From Paguma larvata (Eukaryota; Chordata; Mammalia; Carnivora; Viverridae), in assembly GCA_030068075.1 (NCBI GenBank), contig JAINVK010000882.1, forward strand, positions 372,001-436,000: a stretch of 64,000 nt of DNA, in the 5' to 3' direction. This document shows, piece after piece, positions 58,526-64,000 of the stretch. The stretch's first letter is position 1, and each line of letters opens with the position of its first letter. Both the position numbers and the translations under genes were made by a program. Below the pieces are notes generated by a model. That model ran no database searches and was not told the DNA's origin. It saw only the letters and a list, made by a program, of their open reading frames with translations.

Positions 58526-61500
58526 TCAGGGTCACCCATCTGCCAGGCCTGGGGGGCTTAGATAGGCAGGGGGCAGGGGTTTCAGTCACACGAGCCGGGG
58601 AGGAGCCCCCACAGACACCCCTGCCATGGACAAGGGCGTGCGTGCCTGCTTCGCGTGGCCCCGGGGTGACAAAGCCCGCAGCCGCCGGCCAGGGCCTCAG
58701 GAATGCTGTGTGGCCAGGTGTTGCTCAATGACACGGGGACACGGCAGGTGCGTAGCCTCCCTCGGACCGCCAGCTATTTCCTGGGCACGTGTCATCTCCC
58801 CGGGGCCCCGTGGGCGGGCAGACCGTTTCCCTCGGGCTCCATGCGGCACGTGCTGGGGGCCCCATTTACCCGCCCGGTAGACCCCACTCTCCAGGGAGTT
58901 TTGAGGCCCCGAGGAGAGGAGATGGCTCTGGGTGACCCACGGGGTCCTCGGGGCAATGTCACACAACTTTGCAGGACAATAAGTTGTCTCTCAGGGTAGT
59001 GACACCATCGGGAACGTGGTAAACCCGAGTGATCTTACTTGACCACGTGTGTGCGCATGCGTCTCTCTCTCTTTTTCTCTCTCTCTCCTCCCTGTCTGCC
59101 TTTTCCTTCTCCAGTCTGGAATCCATGGCAGAGACTGGTCAGGAGCATTTAGGTCTCAGGCCAGGTTCACGCCTCTGCCCCCCACCACCCCCCACTGGGC
59201 CCCGCAGGAGAAATCTTGCTGCGGGGGTGGGGGGGAGAGGGAGAGGCAGGGTCTGGGAGGCCATGGACGAGGAGCTACCACGCCAGCCACAGGGATACCC
59301 CGTCCTACCCCTTGGCCCCAGCAAACACCCGGACGGGCCTGAGGGGTTGCACACCCCGCTGAAGCCTGTGTGCCCGTCCGCTGTCCCTGGGATGGCTCCA
59401 GCCACCTTCGGCCGGCCTGGCCTTTATCCAGGGCCCATCCAGCAGGCCCCCCACTTCCAGAGGCTCAGGAGGAACCCAGCACCCATCCACTGTCATCTCC
59501 CGCCAGGCCCGTCCAGGGGATGGATCCGGGAAGGGGTAAATCGGCTCCCCTGAAGCCCGGCCCGGGGACCAGGACCTCACTGCTCCGCCCGCTCACCGGT
59601 ACGATGGGTGGGCCGCGCCGACGAGGCAGGACGCCAGGGAAGGCTGAGCAGCGAAGGGCAGGCACGTGGCAGGTGTCCTCAGGTGCAGGCGGCACTGTTG
59701 ACGACCGACAAGGGCAGGGCCCTGGGCGTGCTGACTCCAGACCCCGGGTGTCGGCTCGTGAGCCGTGGCGCCTCCCGGGCCAGACAGGGGCCAGCACCCC
59801 TGCCTGCCCTCTGCATTCCCTCCAAGGACGCGTCCCCACGGGAAAGCGCTCTGCTTCCCTCGCAGGCTCCTTTGGGAACGAGGCCCATTAGGGAAGGATG
59901 GAGGGGGCGTGCCTACTACCGACCTCCCGACCTCCCGGGGAGCACTGTGTCCACTGGTGTGCCAGGCACCACCAAGTGGGGAGGCGGTTGCAAGGCAGAA
60001 TGTAAATGAGGTGCTCCCCTCCCCCCCCCGGGGGAGGCTGGGAAGAGGGAGGCACAGCTGAGGAGGGCGCAGAGGGAACTGGGCGAGAGTGAGGCAGGTG
60101 TGTGGCAGGTGGGGAGGGACGGGCAGTGCCCTCCCGGAGCTCCTCTTGGCCCAGACCTGTCACCCAGGAGCCCCCTGCTCTCCGGGGACCAGTGATGCAC
60201 TCATGCCCGCAGGTGGGGGGCCGTGCGGGCAATGCGTGTTGGCCTGTCACCTGGTGTCAGCCAGGACCCAGGACTGTCGTCAGGGCCCAGTGGGGACCAG
60301 GCACGATCACGGAGGCAGCATGGTTCCAACGCCGGCATTCCAGAAGCCCTTGCCGTGTGCCGGGAAGAGCGACCAGCACCGTCTGGACCCCACGACTCTT
60401 CGAGGCCCCTGTGGGACGGACCACTGAACCCTGTTCACAGGTGGCCCGAGCTGAGGCTCAGAGAGAGAGGGCAGCTTGTGGCTGGCAGGTAACCGGTGGC
60501 AGGTGCCTGGCCGGCTCACTGCACGGCACCCCCGGAGGCTCCGGCTGTCCCAGGGAAGTTTTGATCTGAAGCTGAGACTCTTCTAGCCCAGGGACCCGGC
60601 TCCCCGGGCCCCCTGCTTCGAGGAAGGAGGACAAGATGCTCTCCCTGTGGTGGCTGCTACAGAGCCGCATCTCTCCCCTATTCCGCCTTTCGCGTCAAAT
60701 CCCTGCGAGGGCTTTCTTGGCCCCGGGGCCCTGGCCACAGACCCAGGGGGCCCATAGGAGCTGGCGGCAGTCGCCGCCCGGGGACGCTGGGCTCAGGCCT
60801 GGCATAGGTGGGGCCCACCTGCCCTTACCACGATGCCAGCTCAGGGGGCACCCCAAGGAGGCGGACCTGCAGGAGGGTGGTAGCCCCGCCCACTGCCCCT
60901 CTGTGCCCCTCCCCCCCGCCAGGCCCAGCCAGCAGCACCCACAAAGCAGGCAGCGAGGCCTTGCCCAGCGCCTGTGGTCACGGGGGAGGGCGAGCAGGCT
61001 GAGCTGCCAGGCCGCCGGCGCTCCGGGCACAGATGGTTCTCATTCCCGCTGCCTCTCTTCCGCAGGAAAAACAAACTAGCCCGGGGCCAACAGGCTCTTT
61101 TTATCTCGTGTTTATTTTTGTTGCCATTTGCCTTCGGCTGAAGCCAGCAGCCCCGTGGGCTGCAGTTCCGCCGAGGGTCCGGCCAGGAGGCCCTGGCATT
61201 TCCCTGACCTTAGAGCAGCTCTCCCAGGAGGGGCGGCCCGGCTCCTGAGGACAGTAGCCCTCTTCCTGCTCCCAGACTTGTCTCTGTCCGGTGGGGCACC
61301 GTGACTGTTCTCAGGTTTGGAGTCTTCTGGCGGCACCAGCAAGGCTGGGATTGAAGCCAGTGGGACAGAGCCAGGTGAGATCCAGGGCTGCCTCGAGGGC
61401 CTGCTGTGGGCCCGCTGCTGAGGGGCCGGACAGGCACCCCCCCCGCAAGCCCTGGGAGAAGGCCCTGAGGGGCTGGACCACAAGTCTCAGCCACCGGGGC

Positions 61501-61929
61501 TCCCAGGCACTCACAGGAGAAGAGGTGGTCGGGTGGCCACATTTTGTGGGGTGGGGGTGGGCGGCTTCCGTTTTCAGAGTCCTCGCATTTCACAAGGTTG
61601 GGAGGGTGATGCGGTGACCCCAGCTTTCAAGGCTGCAGGGGTCAGGCCCCCCGGGGGGCCGATCTGACTCCTCACTCCTCCCAGACCAGGGAATTCACCT
61701 GGGGGCACAGGTCCGTGCCTGTCATCAGCTCCCACCAGTTGTCTCTAAAGTAGGGAGAGAGGCAGCCCCCGTGGGGAGCACCCCACCGCCAGTTCCGAGA
61801 AAAGGGGTGAGGAAGGCAGAGGACCACCAAGGGGGGCTGAGCATTTGCCAAACAAAGAAAGGGAGGCCTCAAACAGCCCCTGGCGCGGGGATGGGGAGGC
61901 CAGCAGGGCCACTCACAGGTCCCACGACA

Positions 61930-62480
61930 GCCCAAGCCCCAGCCCGGCAGCCAAGCCAGCGCCAGCGCCAGGCCGTTGCCCCGCATGCCCCCTGGTGGGG
62001 GCGCGGGGTCGGGGGCGCGCGCGCACGCGCGCGCTCTCGGAGGCCCCGCCCCCAATCCTTGGGCCGCGCGCGCAGGGGGGAGGGACCCGCGGCTCGGTCC
62101 GCGCCCCCCTTCCCTCGCGGGCGGCGGTGACATCACGGCCACGGCGGGAGGGGCGGCGCCCCGCGCGCATCACTTCCTCGGCGCCTCCCGCGGGCGGGCG
62201 GACTGACCGACGGACGGACTGACGGTGGACGGTGGGCGGCGGACAGTGTACAGGGGACAGGCGCAGGGCGGCGCGAGCGTGGGGTCTGCGGCCCCCCGCC
62301 CTCGGCGACCCGGGCCCCATGGCCGGCCCGGCCCCGCCCGCCGCCGACGAGCTGCCGGGCCCAGCCCGGCGCCTCTACTCCAGGTAGGCTGGGCCGGCCG
62401 GGTCCTGCGGGGCCGTGCGGGGACCGGTGGGACGGGCGGGGACAGGCGGGGGCAGGCGGCCAGAGGCAGGAGGCCCGGAA
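61930..62480 (+). promoter_or_regulatory. GPSM1: GPSM1 CpG-island promoter
   Basis: This CpG-dense stretch precedes and covers GPSM1 exon 1. It has an alternating GC/GCAC run (62014-62035), a CRE-like TGACATCACG near 62127 and an ETS-like ACTTCCTC near 62169. GACGGACGGACTGACGG-type short repeats lie in the probable 5'UTR (62200-62250). There is no TATA box. The start site probably lies between about 62150 and 62260. Confidence 0.78.
62319..62383 (+). CDS. GPSM1: GPSM1 (AGS3) exon 1
   Basis: GPSM1 binds inactive G-alpha-i through C-terminal GoLoco motifs and uses N-terminal TPR repeats to bind polarity partners. It acts in spindle orientation and receptor-independent G-protein signalling. This exon encodes the leader MAGPAPPAADELPGP and then ARRLYS plus two bases, before the TPR domain. 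The start ATG (62319-62321) has a CCCATGG context. The donor is CTCCAG|GTAGGC. The sequence matches the recalled human N-terminus, with one Ala fewer and one Val-to-Ala change. The next exon (MEASCLELALE...) lies beyond the right edge. Confidence 0.92.
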
Positions 62481-64000
62481 CAAAGGCTGCGGCAGGCGCG
62501 CGACGTGGCGGGGACGCGCCCTCCCTGCTGGCTGGCGGTCGTGGAGGCGCGGGGGGAAGGAAGGGGTGCTGGAATGGGGGGCGCCCGGGGTAGGGGGTGC
62601 GAGGAAGGAGGGGATACAGGGTTGGGGAGGGCCGCCTGGGGTGGGGGAGGGGATGCAGAGGTAGGGGGCGCACCCCCCCTCCTCCGTGGCAAGTGCGGGT
62701 GGTGAGTACGGGGGAGGTGGGAGTGCAGGGGTGGGAGGCGCCGGGGGATGGGGGAGGGCATGCGGGAAAGGGGGGGCACCGAGGCCTTGTGCCCGTCTGA
62801 GTCCAGGATTAGCGGGTGGTCAGGGTGGTGGGCTGGGCTGGGCTGCTGCTCGCTGGACCCGCCCCCCACGGCCCTGGGACAGGGGCTCGGAGCCCTCCGG
62901 CTTCACCAGCTGTGCTCTTCTGACAGCTGGGCCGCCTGGCACGGCAGGTGTGTGGAACTTCCCTCCCAATCCTGGCACCACCTCCCCTCCGCCAGGGTCC
63001 GGGCTCTCCGGAGGCAGCATGGCTGAAGGGCCCAGGCTTTGTCATGGGTGGGGCCCCGTTCCCCGTGGACCCAGCCCGAGTCCGTGTCCAGGGGATTGCA
63101 GGCCCGAACCCCGGCTGCAGCGCCAGCCAGCCAGGTGGGTGTGTGCCTGCCTGAAAAGGCACCCGCCTCCGGGCAGACTCACGGATGATGCCAGCGCCCT
63201 GTGCTCTGTGCTTCCCGCTCTCGTCAGGGATGTCAGGGCGGCCCTGCCCACCTGCCCGGCATGCCTGCTCGGTGACTCCGGGCCTGTGGAGGGTGATCCT
63301 CGTGTGGTGCCATGTGCCTGCCCCGGGTGGGCACCGGCTCTGCCAGGGAGTGCGGGCGTCCAGGACAGCAGTCGGCATGAGTGCCAGGCAGGGGCCACTC
63401 ACTGGCCGCAACCCCCGGAGGCAGGCCCGGCTGCCTCCAGGGGGCCTGACGGGTCCCCGCCTTGGCTGGACGTCATCGTCCCTGGGACCTGGCAGTGTCC
63501 TCAGCTGCTGGGCCTTCAAGAGGCCTAGCCTTGCCCGAGAGGATCCTCCAGCCCCAGCTGGGCGGCGAGTCAGCGGCAAGCCTCTGTTGGGCGCCACCCC
63601 CCCTCCATGTGCAGAACAAGGCCCTGGTGGTGGGTAGGGGGTCTTGCAGCTCCTCCCACCTCGGTCTCTGTGCCACTGGTCAGAGACACAGCCCCCATTG
63701 TGCCGTCCCGGGATTGAGTGCTGCCCCCCCCCCACCCCCCGGCCTGGCTCCTGGGCCCCACGTAGGGGGAGGGGTGCGCGGGTGGGTTTGCTGGCAGCTG
63801 CCGCTTGAGGCCTGCCCCGGGGGATCCCCTCCGTAGCACCCCTGTGGGAACAGCAGGAGTTGATTTGGCGGCTGCCGGCTGTGTGTGCACGAGTGCGCGC
63901 GTGCGCGCGCGCGTGTGTGTATGCACACGCACGCATGTCGGAGGGAGCTTCAGCCCCGGGGCCCCTGCACCCCTGAGCGTGGGGTCCGTATGGTGCTCAT
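62384..64000 (+). other. GPSM1: GPSM1 intron 1, 5' part
   Basis: No further GPSM1 exon is seen. The first 400 bp are G-rich with repeated GGGGGAGG-type units. An alternating purine-pyrimidine tract lies at 63880-63937. Long frames on either strand have no recognisable content. Confidence 0.7.
63880..63937. repeat. Alternating GC/GT/CA tract
   Basis: TGTGTGCACGAGTGCGCGCG and the following GTGCGCGCGC, GTGTGTGTATGCACACGC form an almost unbroken alternating purine-pyrimidine run that could adopt Z-DNA. Confidence 0.85.

Noticed and set aside
62809..63936. Minus-strand frame of 375 codons in GPSM1 intron 1
   Set aside because: Low-complexity Gly/Pro/Arg-rich text with no recognisable family. It lies antisense to the intron and is expected in GC-rich DNA.

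Overview
This is a GC-rich mammalian nuclear DNA window. The host is a carnivore, most likely a cat or another feliform. The main clue is several copies of the tRNA-derived carnivore SINE in its cat-type form: a head resembling GGCGCCTGGGTGGCTCAG, a middle resembling GGGCTCTGTGCTGACAG, then a CT-rich stretch and an A-rich tail. Very old MIR, L1 and hAT-like repeats lie between exons. There are no prokaryotic features.

Three protein-coding genes can be supported. (1) QSOX2, minus strand: only exon 1 (5447-5783) and its CpG-island promoter are present. Intron 1 runs off the left edge. (2) CCDC187, minus strand: I rebuilt a chain of 20 coding exons between 46773 and 12109 from splice sites and open frames. 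All junction phases agree, and the joined frame is 5343 nt (1780 codons plus stop). The protein has several coiled-coil segments that I take to be related to the centrosomal protein CEP350, and a long Ser/Pro-rich tail. A poly(A) signal at 10668-10673 fits its 3' end. (3) GPSM1 (AGS3), plus strand: only exon 1 (62319-62383) and its CpG-island promoter are present. Intron 1 runs off the right edge. The order QSOX2(-), CCDC187(-), GPSM1(+) is, from memory, that of human 9q34.3, where LHX3 lies on the far side of QSOX2.

Layout: 1-5446, QSOX2 intron 1 with two SINEs; 5400-5930, QSOX2 CpG island; 5935-10650, intergenic with old repeats; 10650-46773, CCDC187; 46774-61900, intergenic with no gene I can support; 61930-62480, GPSM1 CpG island; 62384-64000, GPSM1 intron 1.

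The most interesting non-coding signals are low-GC, motif-rich islands in an otherwise very GC-rich locus. The main one is 41790-42330 in CCDC187 intron 3. It looks like a conserved developmental enhancer and could act on nearby LHX3. Within CCDC187 I also flag a 20-nt microexon, a possible intronic polyadenylation isoform whose stop codon overlaps a splice donor, and a tryptophan-rich degenerate repeat. All names rest on recalled protein families and gene order. No database search was possible.
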